64,000 nucleotides of DNA from Gammaproteobacteria bacterium (GTDB lineage Bacteria > Pseudomonadota > Gammaproteobacteria > JACKNK01). The notes under the pieces were generated by a model. It saw only the letters and a program-made list of their open reading frames with translations. It made no database searches and was not told the origin of the DNA. Shown here piece after piece: positions 32,149 through 40,077 of this stretch. Position 1 is the stretch's first letter. Each line of letters starts with the position of its first letter. A program made the translations under genes and the position numbers. The DNA is taken from the NCBI GenBank assembly GCA_024234955.1, contig JACKNK010000002.1, forward strand, positions 434,001-498,000. Reading direction: 5' to 3'.

Positions 32149-33924
32149 TCAGGCGGCCTCCGTGTGGTGGGTGTCGACGCCGAGAGCGGCAGCGAGGGCG
32201 GTGAGTTCCTTCTGTTCGAGGTGGCGGGCCATGGCGTCGGCGAGTTCGCGTAGGCGAGCCCTGCTCATGGCGGGGGCGCGGACTTCGGAGATCGCGGCGC
32301 TGATGCTGGCCGGCGGATCGGAGAGGAAGTCGGCGTTGAACCAGATGACGAAGCCGAGCAGTTCCGTTTCGGTGGCGGTGGTGTGGACCTTGGCGCCGAT
32401 GGCTTCCTGCAGCTGCTGCGTGACGCTCAGGCGCTGTGTGCGGCCTTCGGCGGTAGCCGGGGCTCGGTTCTCGGGTTGCGTGGCGCTGACGGGCGTGGGG
32501 GCGACGTCATTGGTGACCTGTTCGGCGGGTTGCGCGGTCGCGTTGGCGATGGTGGTGGCCGTAGGGCACGCCGTGGCCGGCTTGATCAGGTTCCGCGACC
32601 CGTTGCGGTTGAGCGGGCCGACGTGTCCGGCTTCTTCGAGTTTTTCCATCAGCCGTGCGGCGAGGTTGTAGCCGATCCGGAGTTCGCGCTGTAACGCGCT
32701 GTTGCTGATCACGCCGCGGACACCGGCTTCGGCTCTGATGAAGGCCACAGCGCGCTCGAGCATCGGGTCGGGTTCGTTGTCCTCGAGGTCGTGCAGTTCC
32801 GTCGGGCCTTGGTTCTGTTGCTTGGTGATGGTGACCGCTTCACTCTCGCCGGCTTCCTGCTCGGCTTCACGGGCTTCCCGCTCGGCGGTGAGCAGGGCCA
32901 GCGTTTTTTCGGCGTGGCAGGTCCAGGCGGCGCAGAAGTGCTGCGTGTCCTGGCCGGGGATGCCGGCGGTGTGGTGGGCGGTGCAGTCGGCGCAGTCGGT
33001 GGCGAGGAACGGGGTGTTGCCGATGGTCATCTCCATCAGCTGGCGGTCGTGTTCGTTGCGGATGCGGACTTGCAGGCTTTCGATGGTGGGCTGGTAGGCC
33101 GGATCGTCGAAGGCGGTGCGCAGCGCATCGAGCACGCCGGGGTGTTTGACCTGCAGCAGGTATTTGCCGTGTGAGGGGGTGAGGCGGTCGGTTTCGATCA
33201 GCTTGATGGCCCATTCGGGCAGGCCGAACAAGCGTCGCAGGTTGCTGATGACCGGGCGGCTCAGGCCCTTGAGGCCGCGCGCGGTGAAGGCGTCGGCGAT
33301 GGCCTGGTCGGTCCAGTCGTGGTCGTCGTGCAGGCGGCGGGCGGCGTTGGCGATGTCGAGCGGGGCGAGCGGGGCGTGCGTGTTGTTGCTGATCTGCTGG
33401 AACAGGCGGGCGACGGGGTCGGCGTCCGCGTGGGTGTCGAGCAGGCCGTCGAGGTGGGTGATGCCTTCCCGGACGGCGGCATGCCAGCGGCGTTCGCCGT
33501 GCTTGATGATGAGCGGGGTGTCGGCATCGTCCGCATCGGTGGCGTGCCGGAAGGTGATAGGGGTTTCCTGGCCGTCGGCCTTCATGGCCTGCCCGAGGGC
33601 GCGCAGATCGTCTTCATGGAAGACGGTGCGCGGTTGCGTCGGGTCCGGGCTCAGGTCGTCGACGGCGATGCGGTGGACGATGCCGGGTAGGTAGGTTTGC
33701 CCGTGGGCGCTGGGGCGCTGGGATTTGGGGCGCTGGTCGCTGCGCTGTTTGCGGTCGACGTATTTCCAGAAGCCGTGATGTTCTTGGCGGCAGTGGGCGC
33801 AGCACTCGACGGGGTCGCCATCGAACACGCGGCCGTCGTCGGTCTGGCGGGCCAGCAGGACGCGCTTGACGTCATACGCCGGGGCGTTCGGTGCGTGGTC
33901 CGGGTGTTGGCAGACGAAGTTCAT
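32149..33924 (-). CDS. ParB-like protein with FtsK-gamma-type winged helix
   Basis: The 591-residue protein starts with two Cys/His clusters (CQHPDH, ECCAHCRQEH). It then has a ParB/Spo0J N-domain (IAVDDLSPDPTQPRTVF...LGQAMKADGQETPI, about residues 85-190, including HGERRWHAA), a helix-turn-helix region (WTDQAIADAFTARGLKGLSRPVISNLRRLFGLPEW) and a cysteine patch (CADCTAHHTAG). At about 388-447 is a winged helix like the FtsK gamma domain (ISNSALQRELRIGYNLAARLMEKLEEAGHVGP). The combination suggests a sequence-specific DNA-binding protein, perhaps for phage replication, partition or regulation. Start ATG overlaps the upstream stop (ATGA). Confidence 0.75.
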   Translation of the reverse strand: MNFVCQHPDHAPNAPAYDVKRVLLARQTDDGRVFDGDPVECCAHCRQEHHGFWKYVDRKQRSDQRPKSQRPSAHGQTYLPGIVHRIAVDDLSPDPTQPRTVFHEDDLRALGQAMKADGQETPITFRHATDADDADTPLIIKHGERRWHAAVREGITHLDGLLDTHADADPVARLFQQISNNTHAPLAPLDIANAARRLHDDHDWTDQAIADAFTARGLKGLSRPVISNLRRLFGLPEWAIKLIETDRLTPSHGKYLLQVKHPGVLDALRTAFDDPAYQPTIESLQVRIRNEHDRQLMEMTIGNTPFLATDCADCTAHHTAGIPGQDTQHFCAAWTCHAEKTLALLTAEREAREAEQEAGESEAVTITKQQNQGPTELHDLEDNEPDPMLERAVAFIRAEAGVRGVISNSALQRELRIGYNLAARLMEKLEEAGHVGPLNRNGSRNLIKPATACPTATTIANATAQPAEQVTNDVAPTPVSATQPENRAPATAEGRTQRLSVTQQLQEAIGAKVHTTATETELLGFVIWFNADFLSDPPASISAAISEVRAPAMSRARLRELADAMARHLEQKELTALAAALGVDTHHTEAA

Positions 33925-34703
33925 GCCGTGGCCTCCATGGCAGGCGCCTTGCCGCTGAGCAGTTCGATGAACCAGGCGTGCGAGGCGGGTGGGATTTTCC
34001 GCAGGTCGAGGCGGGCCGGGTGCGCGCTGATGAAGCGGCGCAGGTCGGCTTCCTTGATCTGATAGGGCACCTTGGTGATGTCCTCGCCGGTGGCGGGCGC
34101 TTCGCGGGTGGCCTTGATCAGCTTGAGGTTGATCCAGCGGATGACGGTGGTGTTGTCGAGGCCGAGCAGTTCGGAGACCTGGTGCGCGGTGTAGACGCCG
34201 GCTTCGAGGCGGGCTTCGGTCTGGTAGAGGCCGGCGCGCTTGCGCGCGCTGGCGATCGCGCTGACGGTGCGGGAGTGGCCGGCCTTTTTGAACTGCTGCG
34301 AGGCGGCGATCGGCGTCAGGTGCGCGGTGCGTGCGAGCAGGTCGAGTTCCGGCGGCGACCAGTTGCGGTCGGAGATGGGCTTGACCACGCCGAGTTCGGC
34401 GGCGCGCTTGCTGACCCACCATTTCGGGCGGCGGTGGCGCTTGGCGAATTCGGCGATGGCGCCGCGCTGCAGCGCGCTGCCGTAGAGCCTGCGGATCTGG
34501 TTGTCGAGGTGTTCGTTGGGCGGGTAGCTCTGCCGGGTTTCGGGCTGGCCGGGGGCGCGCAGGCCGTGCTTGCGGGCCTGTTGGTGGATCGCGCGTTCGG
34601 TGCGACCCGGCAGGGCTTGCACGCAGGCCTTGACGCCGTGCGCGGGGTAGATTTCGCGCAGGGTCTTGAGGTCGGTCATGAGCCAGGGGCGTTTGGTGGT
34701 CAT
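33921..34703 (-). CDS. Phage DNA-binding protein with several helix-turn-helix segments
   Basis: A 260-residue basic protein. The N-terminal 60 residues (WLMTDLKTLREIYPAHGVKACVQALPGRTERAIHQQARKHGL) and the stretch NWSPPELDLLARTAHLTPIAASQQFKKAGHSRTVSAI look like SANT/Myb-type triple-helix units. VYTAHQVSELLGLDNTTVIRWINLKLIKATREAP near residues 168-200 is a MerR-like helix-turn-helix. Its target is unknown. It is coupled on both sides within the leftward operon. Confidence 0.6.
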   Translation of the reverse strand: MTTKRPWLMTDLKTLREIYPAHGVKACVQALPGRTERAIHQQARKHGLRAPGQPETRQSYPPNEHLDNQIRRLYGSALQRGAIAEFAKRHRRPKWWVSKRAAELGVVKPISDRNWSPPELDLLARTAHLTPIAASQQFKKAGHSRTVSAIASARKRAGLYQTEARLEAGVYTAHQVSELLGLDNTTVIRWINLKLIKATREAPATGEDITKVPYQIKEADLRRFISAHPARLDLRKIPPASHAWFIELLSGKAPAMEATA

Positions 34704-35659
34704 GGCGCAGACTCCGGATAGGCGTTCCAGATCACGCCGTCGAGCAGGCGCCCGGCGCGGGTCTTGCCGACGCGGTAGACGGTGTTTCCGTCGTCAAAGC
34801 GGACGGATTTGGCTTTGCCGTAGTCGCCGTCGATGGCGTCAGCCGGAGCAAATTCGCCCCATTGCTTGAAGAAAAACGGCGTGCGAGCCGCGCACTGGTC
34901 GCGTAGGGAGCGCACCCAGTACGGTGCCATCGCACGCGCCTGCGAGCCGGACTCCCCTCCCACGATCACCCAGTGCACCAGTGGCTCGGCATCGATCAGC
35001 CCGGGACTGTAGTCGTCTGAGCCGCACTCCGGGCACTCCCACTCACCCTCACCACGCTCGTACCCACAGCCGTGGTGCCCGCAGATTGTGCAATCGAACG
35101 GGATGATGAGGTCGCCCAGGTAGATCGGCCCGAGCAGCGGTTCGATCGACAGGAATCGCACCACCGCGTCGATGCGGATCAAGCGCGGGATGTCGCGCTC
35201 CGCCTCGAGCTGATTGACCACCGTGATACCGAGCCAGACATTGGGCCATTCGGCGGCCGTGAAGCCGGGTGGCAGCATGCCGGCGACGTTGCCGATGCGT
35301 TTGGTGAGCAGCAGCCAATCAAGGTTCGGGGTGGCGCGGATGAGATTGAACAGGTCGGCGCGCCATTCGCGGGGGACGGCGTTGTCGAAGACATCGGCCA
35401 TGGAGGCGCAAAACACCCGTTTACGCTGGCCGGATTCGGCGGCTTCGCGGTTCCAGGCGAGCGGCTTGCGCCAGTTGGCAGGCGAGGTGCGCTGGCGCTG
35501 GGCGTGGGCGCCCCAAAGTTCGGTGCCGTGGGCGCGGGCGACGCGAGCGGGGGTTTGCTGCTCGGCGTAGCAGTGGTCGCATCCGGGACCGACGTGCTGG
35601 CAGCCGATCCACGGGTTGAAGGTGTGATCGGTCCATTCGATGGCGCTGTTTTCGCCCAT
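34700..35659 (-). CDS. DUF5131 / Gp37-Gp68 family phage protein
   Basis: A 319-residue protein opening SAIEWTDHTFNPWIGCQHVGPGCDHCYAE, the family hallmark with a C-x6-C-x2-C cluster resembling a radical-SAM cysteine triad. FCASMADVFDN, LDWLLLTKRIGN, WLGITVVNQ, HWVIVGGESGS and FFFKQWGEF follow in family order. Function is unestablished. Unusual here is an inserted zinc-ribbon-like segment (CTICGHHGCGY ... ECPECGSDD) near residues 190-215. Common in lambdoid and mosaic prophages as early-region cargo. Confidence 0.85.
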   Translation of the reverse strand: MGENSAIEWTDHTFNPWIGCQHVGPGCDHCYAEQQTPARVARAHGTELWGAHAQRQRTSPANWRKPLAWNREAAESGQRKRVFCASMADVFDNAVPREWRADLFNLIRATPNLDWLLLTKRIGNVAGMLPPGFTAAEWPNVWLGITVVNQLEAERDIPRLIRIDAVVRFLSIEPLLGPIYLGDLIIPFDCTICGHHGCGYERGEGEWECPECGSDDYSPGLIDAEPLVHWVIVGGESGSQARAMAPYWVRSLRDQCAARTPFFFKQWGEFAPADAIDGDYGKAKSVRFDDGNTVYRVGKTRAGRLLDGVIWNAYPESAP

Positions 35660-35664
35660 CTCTG

Positions 35665-36261
35665 TTACTCCGCCAGCGCGGCTTCGCCGGCCAGCGCGGC
35701 GTAGGCGCTGCCGTCGACGTAGTCGTCGCGGACCACTCGGCCGCCGGTGCTGCGGCTGATCTTGAGCAGTTCCATGAACTGCCAGCCCTGGGTTTCCGTC
35801 AGCGCGGTGCCGAACAGCGCGTTGAAGGCGTTGACGGTCGCCTTCATGCTGCGTTCGCCGCTCGGCTTGTCGCGCTGTTCGCCGCGGGCGGTGAGCAGGC
35901 GGCGGGCCTCGTTGATCAGGTCGGCGGCGCGGGCGGGCTGTTTGGCCTCGGTGGTGGTCGGCGGCGTGGGTGTCGGTGCGTGCGCGATGAGGTTGATCAG
36001 GCGACGCGCGGCGATTTCGCCGCCCATGCCTTCGAGCACGTCGGCCAGCGCGTTGGTGACCTGGTGAAGATCGGCGGGCAGCGACACGGCGAAGTCGTTC
36101 ACGCGGCGGCGGGTGCCGGCATCGTCGATCCAGTTGGTGACGTCTTCGGCGGTGATGGTGATCGGGGCGTGCCGTTCGCGGCGCAGTTCCAGCACCTGGG
36201 TGGCGATGGCGGAATCGGGCAGCTCGCCGGCGATCACGAAGATGGGCAGGTGGTCGGACAT
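35665..36261 (-). CDS. DUF6378-like phage protein
   Basis: A 198-residue protein; the C-terminal half MKATVNAFNALFGTALTETQGWQFMELLKISRS and DDYVDGSAYAALAGEAAL matches a recurring phage domain of about 80 residues (DUF6378-like). The N-terminal half has a short strand-rich part (LPIFVIAGELPDSA). Start at 36261 follows a purine-rich stretch. Function unknown. Confidence 0.65.
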   Translation of the reverse strand: MSDHLPIFVIAGELPDSAIATQVLELRRERHAPITITAEDVTNWIDDAGTRRRVNDFAVSLPADLHQVTNALADVLEGMGGEIAARRLINLIAHAPTPTPPTTTEAKQPARAADLINEARRLLTARGEQRDKPSGERSMKATVNAFNALFGTALTETQGWQFMELLKISRSTGGRVVRDDYVDGSAYAALAGEAALAE

Positions 36262-36274
36262 GGTCTGTCTCCGT

Positions 36275-36496
36275 TCAGGCAGCGCGCGGGTTGTTGAGGG
36301 TGGTGCTGAAGCGCGACCAGAGCAGGTCGTCGAAGCGGCGTTCGAATTCGCGCACGTTGCCGCAGAGGTAGGCAATGCGGAGTTGTTCGAGGTCGTTGCG
36401 CAGCACCTGGTCGTCGTCGGTGCCGAGCGCAGCGCGGATTTCTTCGTCGCTGATGTCGACTTCGACTGCGACGTCTTTGTGGATCGTGATGCTCAT
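36275..36496 (-). CDS. Small phage protein, unknown
   Basis: A 73-residue acidic protein starting MSITIHKDVAVEVDISDEEIRAAL, probably helical after residue 18 (DLEQLRIAYLCGNVREFERRFDDLLW). A purine-rich AGGAGAACTGCC precedes the ATG. Not recognised. Confidence 0.6.
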   Translation of the reverse strand: MSITIHKDVAVEVDISDEEIRAALGTDDDQVLRNDLEQLRIAYLCGNVREFERRFDDLLWSRFSTTLNNPRAA

Positions 36497-36506
36497 GGCA
36501 GTTCTC

Positions 36507-36755
36507 CTAGATGGGTTGGGTGGCGTCCGCGACGTGCGTCCAGTTCTCGCCCGCAGTGATGCGGTCGATGGTGCGGACGTGCACGCCGAGCGATTCGGCG
36601 ATGCGGGCGATGCTGAGCAGGCCGGCACGGCGCCGCAGGTCCGTGCGCAGCGCGACGGCTTCGTGCACCTTCGCGACGGTGGCTTCGTCGAGCTTGGCGT
36701 GCGGCAACTGGGCGCCGCGCAGCACCCTGGTTCGGTTGAGCGGGTCGTCGCGCAT
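36507..36755 (-). CDS. Small helix-turn-helix phage protein
   Basis: An 82-residue protein with LDEATVAKVHEAVALRTDLRR and then SIARIAESLGVHVRTIDRITAGENWTHV, a resolvase-like helix-turn-helix. Similar small proteins are common in early phage operons. Target unknown. Confidence 0.6.
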   Translation of the reverse strand: MRDDPLNRTRVLRGAQLPHAKLDEATVAKVHEAVALRTDLRRRAGLLSIARIAESLGVHVRTIDRITAGENWTHVADATQPI

Positions 36756-36758
36756 GGT

Positions 36759-36938
36759 TCAGAACCCCGCAGCGCGCAAGCGGTGCAGCCAGTTGTCGAA
36801 GCGGGCGGCGTTGCGGGCGGCATCCGGGCGCAGTACGTCGCTGCGGGTGTGGGTGCTGCGGGTTGCCATCGGGCGGCGCACCGACGGGCGGCGCAGGCCG
36901 TGGCGAATGGCGCGGGCGAGACGATACAAGGCGTTCAT
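36759..36938 (-). CDS. Small basic phage protein
   Basis: A 59-residue arginine-rich protein (MNALYRLARAIRHGLRRPSVRRPMATRS). It overlaps the upstream gene's stop by four bases and is followed by a three-base gap, consistent with a real gene in the operon. Function unknown. Confidence 0.5.
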   Translation of the reverse strand: MNALYRLARAIRHGLRRPSVRRPMATRSTHTRSDVLRPDAARNAARFDNWLHRLRAAGF

Positions 36939-37273
36939 GCGGCGTCCTCTTTGCGGAAGTTCTCCCCGCGCTGGATATGTATCCAGTGCGGGGCGGCGAT
37001 GCTCAGGCTGGCCCGGGTGCCGCGCACGTCTCGCAGGGTCAGAGAAATGTGGTGTTCGGCGGTGACGGGGAACGTGGCCGTGTCGCCGATGGCGAGTGTC
37101 CGGCGCGCCGGTGGGTGCCATTCGTGTGTCTGCTCATCCCGGATCTGCACCAGGAAGGTGGCGTCGGACTGATGCGCGGTGCTCGACAGGCGCAGACACA
37201 GGGCATCCGGTCTGGCGCCCCAGCCGATGAAGAGCGTCGGTTTCTGGATCGTGCGGTCGATGGGCAGCGGCAT
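36935..37273 (-). CDS. CsrA-like phage protein A (tentative)
   Basis: A 112-residue protein whose last 45 residues, HHISLTLRDVRGTRASLSIAAPHWIHIQRGENF, follow the CsrA pattern of strands ending in APxxIxVxRxE. The N-terminal 60 residues form an extra beta-rich part (KPTLFIGWGARPDALCLRLSS). If real, it could bind RNA like the carbon-storage regulator. A similar gene lies immediately upstream. The match is visual and partial. Confidence 0.5.
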   Translation of the reverse strand: MPLPIDRTIQKPTLFIGWGARPDALCLRLSSTAHQSDATFLVQIRDEQTHEWHPPARRTLAIGDTATFPVTAEHHISLTLRDVRGTRASLSIAAPHWIHIQRGENFRKEDAA

Positions 37274-37298
37274 GGCGTGGCCTCCCCGATGCGGTGGA

Positions 37299-37607
37299 TC
37301 AGGCGGCAGGCCGGCGCAGCAGTTCGCCGCGCAACACCCGGATGTGTTCCGGCAGCGTCAGCCCGACCGTGCATTGCTGGCGACCGATCTGCGTCAGCTC
37401 GACGCGCACGCCGTCGAATTCGAGCGGCGTGTCGAGCGTGGCGACGCAGGGCTGCGGACGCCCGCCGGCGCGTTCGATCTCGAACTGTGCGCGGCCCTGA
37501 ATCGGGTCGAGATGCTTGAGCACCACGACGGCGAGGCCGGACGGATCGCCCGGCGTGCCGAAGTGCAGATCGGGCTTGGTGAGGGTGCGACCGAGGAAAA
37601 TGGGCAT
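37299..37607 (-). CDS. CsrA-like phage protein B (tentative)
   Basis: A 102-residue protein ending VRVELTQIGRQQCTVGLTLPEHIRVLRGELLRR, which aligns well by eye with the CsrA core (xVxxxGxxVxIGIxAPxxVxVHRxE). The front half is again an extra beta-rich segment (FLGRTLTKPDLHFGTPGDPSGLAVVVLKHL). Similarity of arrangement with the next gene (36935-37273) points to duplication. Confidence 0.5.
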   Translation of the reverse strand: MPIFLGRTLTKPDLHFGTPGDPSGLAVVVLKHLDPIQGRAQFEIERAGGRPQPCVATLDTPLEFDGVRVELTQIGRQQCTVGLTLPEHIRVLRGELLRRPAA

Positions 37608-37617
37608 GGCGGCGGCC

Positions 37618-37848
37618 TCAGTAGCGGTCGATGTGGGCGGCGGTGCGCTGGTAGAACGCGCGGGGTTCGTGGCTGCTCAGCCGCGTGAGGTCTTCCATCG
37701 CCAGGCTGTCGCGACTGACGAGGTCGGCGTCGGGGGGGCTGTGTTCCTGGCCGATGTCATCCATGTGCATGGTGTCTGCCGCCGCGCCGAAGCGGGTGAA
37801 CAGGTGGGCGAAGATCGCTTGATCTTCCGGGGTCAGCTGCGTGTGCAT
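37618..37848 (-). CDS. Small phage protein, first gene after the PL-like promoter
   Basis: A 76-residue protein (MHTQLTPEDQAIFAHLFTRFGAAADTMHM...). GGAGAAAGGAC precedes its ATG. It is the first gene downstream of the operator-bearing leftward promoter at 37916-37944, the position where lambda-like phages carry N or other immediate-early genes; no RNA-binding arginine-rich motif is seen. Confidence 0.6.
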   Translation of the reverse strand: MHTQLTPEDQAIFAHLFTRFGAAADTMHMDDIGQEHSPPDADLVSRDSLAMEDLTRLSSHEPRAFYQRTAAHIDRY

Positions 37849-37915
37849 GTCCTTTCTCCAAGTTGCTTCCTGAGAAACAGCCTCGCGGTGGGGCGGTGCT
37901 GTCGTCGGGCATAAG

Positions 37916-37957
37916 TAATAAAACCAAGGTTGTATTGTTGTCAACAACTTTGGTTAT
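37916..37957 (-). promoter_or_regulatory. PL-like early promoter with two repressor operators
   Basis: On the minus strand, TTGACA (37944-37939) and TTATTA (37921-37916) are separated by 17 bases. Two operator-like sites with consensus ACAAC-N4-GTTGT overlap it: 37920-37933 (aaaaccaaggttgt) and 37944-37957 (acaactttggttat), 24 bases apart start to start. The same pair with the same spacing occurs at the cI-cro region. Confidence 0.75.
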
Positions 37958-38031
37958 ATTTTTTTGCACAAGGATGCGGCGGTCATGCCTGGACCGGGAC
38001 GGTTTTGCCGATGTGGAGGGTCTGGGAGGGG

Positions 38032-38925
38032 TTAGGAATCCCTGATGTGTTCGAACAGCATTGCTTCGGAGATGATGAGCGGCTTGCCTTTGCTGCGGTG
38101 CAGTTCGACGGCGGCTTCGATCTTTCGTCCGTAGGAGGTGAACCGCCAGTCGCGGCTGACCAGGGTGCCGATGACGAGATAGTCGATGGTGCTGTTGACG
38201 TTGGCCTTGGGGTTGCCGCCGTGGGCGGCGATGGCGCTTTCGCATGCGCTGCGCGGGCCGGTGAGGAATTTTCCGGTGAGGCAGAAGTTCCGGTTGGCGA
38301 TGATGACTTCGGCGAAGTGATTGATCGGGGCGGTGGTGCTGAGCCCATCGGCGCTGCCGTCGGTGTCTTTTCCGGTGAGGGCGCGAAGTCCCGCGAGCAG
38401 GCGGGCGCGGTCGTCGTCGGTGAGGGCGGCGGTTTGCGTGGCGGTGGTGAGCAGTTCGCGTACGGTGTGGGCGGGCCATTGGCCGGCGATGAACGGATTG
38501 GCGCTCAGCCAGTCTCGGATTGCATGGATTTCTCGGGGGTGGAGCTTGCCGTCGGCGGCGACGCCGGAGAGCAGGCCGAGCAGATGGTTGGTGAGATCGG
38601 CGGGGTCGTCGGCTTCGTCGTCGCGGACCTCGAGGATGGTTTCGATCTCCGCGAGCAGGTCGGCGCGTTCGTCGTCGGTGATCCGACCGTCCTCGAGAAT
38701 GTCGGTGGTGATGTCGATCAGGTCGCGGGCGTCCGGATCGTGGCGGAGATGTTCACCGTGGTCGCGCAGCCAGATGTCGAGGAAGAGGATTTCGTCGTCG
38801 ACCAGTTTGCCGTCGGCGGCGATGCCGCGACAGATGCCGAGCAGGGCATGCACCGCGCGTCGGCGGTTGCGGGCTGTGTTGAAGGCGGGGGCGGGTTGTC
38901 CGTCGCGGTCGTGAGTGGGGCTCAA
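38032..38925 (-). CDS. BRCT-domain protein next to the repressor
   Basis: A 297-residue protein from a TTG start preceded by AAGGAG. The first 200 residues are acidic helices with recurring LLxGIxxGIAADGKL patterns like TerB-type repeats (ICRGIAADGKLVDDEI, LLSGVAADGKLHPREI). The last 85 are a BRCT domain of the DNA-ligase/RFC type (FCLTGKFLTGPRSACESAIAAHGGNPKANVNSTIDYLVIG). BRCT domains bind phosphopeptides or DNA ends. Between cI and PL it may be expressed from the prophage and could be a lysogeny or host-interaction factor; this is inference. Confidence 0.7.
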   Translation of the reverse strand: MSPTHDRDGQPAPAFNTARNRRRAVHALLGICRGIAADGKLVDDEILFLDIWLRDHGEHLRHDPDARDLIDITTDILEDGRITDDERADLLAEIETILEVRDDEADDPADLTNHLLGLLSGVAADGKLHPREIHAIRDWLSANPFIAGQWPAHTVRELLTTATQTAALTDDDRARLLAGLRALTGKDTDGSADGLSTTAPINHFAEVIIANRNFCLTGKFLTGPRSACESAIAAHGGNPKANVNSTIDYLVIGTLVSRDWRFTSYGRKIEAAVELHRSKGKPLIISEAMLFEHIRDS

Positions 38926-38951
38926 CGCGGTGCTCCTTCGTGGCGGGTGCC

Positions 38952-39734
38952 TTACATGCCGCCACCGACCCAGACCACGCGACCGATGATGCGCAGTTCT
39001 TCGAGGCGGTTGGCGGGGATTTCCTTGTCTTCGTAGGCGGCATGGCGGTTGTCGGATCGGAGTACCCAGCTGTCGAGCTGGCGGATCAGACGTTTGACCA
39101 GGAGGCCGCCATCCCAGCGAATGGCGTAGACCCTGCCGTCGACCGGGGCGGTGTCGGCGCGGTTGATGAGCAGGACATCGCCGTCCTGAATCCGGGGCTC
39201 CATGGAGTCGCCACGGGCGAACACGACGGAGACCTTGTTTGGTGACAGGCCCTTCTTTGCGAGCCAGTCGCGGCGGAACTGAAGCTGGTTGTGAATTTCT
39301 TCGAATTCCGGTTCGGTGCCGTGGCCGGCGGCCAACTCGACCTGGTAGAGCGGGATGTCGACGTAGGGGCTGTAGTCCGGGGCGCTGTCGGTTTCGGCGA
39401 TATGTTTCGCGATCGCGTCGAGGTCCTGCGGTGGGCCGTAGGCGAATTCGGCGAGTTCGGGCGTGGGGATGGCGCCCGGCGGTGATGAGCGGGTGGGTCC
39501 AAGGCCGAATTCGATTTTTACGGATGTGCTGGAACGGCCTTTTCCGGTCAGTAGCCAGTCGAGATCGCATTCGAGCACGCGGGCGAGTTCCGGGCCTTTG
39601 CGGGTGGTCTGTGCCTTGCCGGTGACCAGCTTGTGCACGGTGGTCTGCGTGATGCCCGCGCGCTTGGCGACGGCTTCCTGCGTGAGTTGCAGGGCGGACA
39701 TGCGTTCGCGGATGCGGTCAGCGAGGGTGTTCAT
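38952..39734 (-). CDS. LexA/CI-type phage repressor with S24 peptidase domain
   Basis: A 260-residue protein: helix-turn-helix at residues 16-45 (LTQEAVAKRAGITQTTVHKLVTGKAQTT), a linker, then a LexA-like self-cleavage domain with Ala136-Gly137 as a possible cut site, Ser177 in RGDSMEP and Lys214 in LLVKRL. It should maintain lysogeny by binding the operators at 39770-39807 and 37920-37957 and be inactivated by RecA during the SOS response. Divergent from cro, as in lambda. Confidence 0.9.
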   Translation of the reverse strand: MNTLADRIRERMSALQLTQEAVAKRAGITQTTVHKLVTGKAQTTRKGPELARVLECDLDWLLTGKGRSSTSVKIEFGLGPTRSSPPGAIPTPELAEFAYGPPQDLDAIAKHIAETDSAPDYSPYVDIPLYQVELAAGHGTEPEFEEIHNQLQFRRDWLAKKGLSPNKVSVVFARGDSMEPRIQDGDVLLINRADTAPVDGRVYAIRWDGGLLVKRLIRQLDSWVLRSDNRHAAYEDKEIPANRLEELRIIGRVVWVGGGM

Positions 39735-39769
39735 TGGATGAGCGTATTACTTGAGTGTTATTCCGCCAA

Positions 39770-39810
39770 ACAACTTTGGTTGTTGACTCAAATACAACCA
39801 AAGGTATATT
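39770..39810 (+). promoter_or_regulatory. PR-like promoter with two repressor operators
   Basis: TTGACT (39783-39788) and TATATT (39805-39810) with a 16-base spacer face the cro gene. Operators: 39770-39783 (acaactttggttgt, perfect ACAAC/GTTGT arms) overlapping the -35, and 39794-39807 (acaaccaaaggtat) overlapping the -10, again 24 bases apart. A divergent weaker promoter for cI should overlap the same sites. Confidence 0.78.
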
Positions 39811-39816
39811 TGGGGC

Positions 39817-40056
39817 ATGAACACGAACATTGAGCTTCTCAAACAGGCGGTTCGGCACTTCGGTGGTCAGGTGGCAACGTCTGACCGGCTGGGGGTGTCG
39901 CAGGCGCTGGTATCGAAATGGGTGCGCGAACTCACGGAGTTGAGTGCGGAACACGCCATGGGCATTGAGCGCGAAAGTGTGGGGCGGTACCAGGCCCGTC
40001 AGCTGCGGCCCGATCTGCCCTGGCCGACCGTGGGGTCGGTGTCGGAGGCGGCATGA
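39817..40056 (+). CDS. Cro-like regulator (YdaS-type helix-turn-helix)
   Basis: A 79-residue protein: IELLKQAVRHFGGQVATSDRLGVSQALVSKWVRELTELSAEHAMGIERESVGRYQARQLRPDLPW. This is the compact Cro/YdaS helix-turn-helix with the AxxIExxSxGxxxxxxLRPD ending seen in phage Cro-type proteins. It begins six bases after the -10 element, implying a very short leader. It should compete with the repressor for the operators. Confidence 0.85.
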   Translation: MNTNIELLKQAVRHFGGQVATSDRLGVSQALVSKWVRELTELSAEHAMGIERESVGRYQARQLRPDLPWPTVGSVSEAA

Positions 40057-40077
40057 GCGCGACATACGTGTGCCCCG

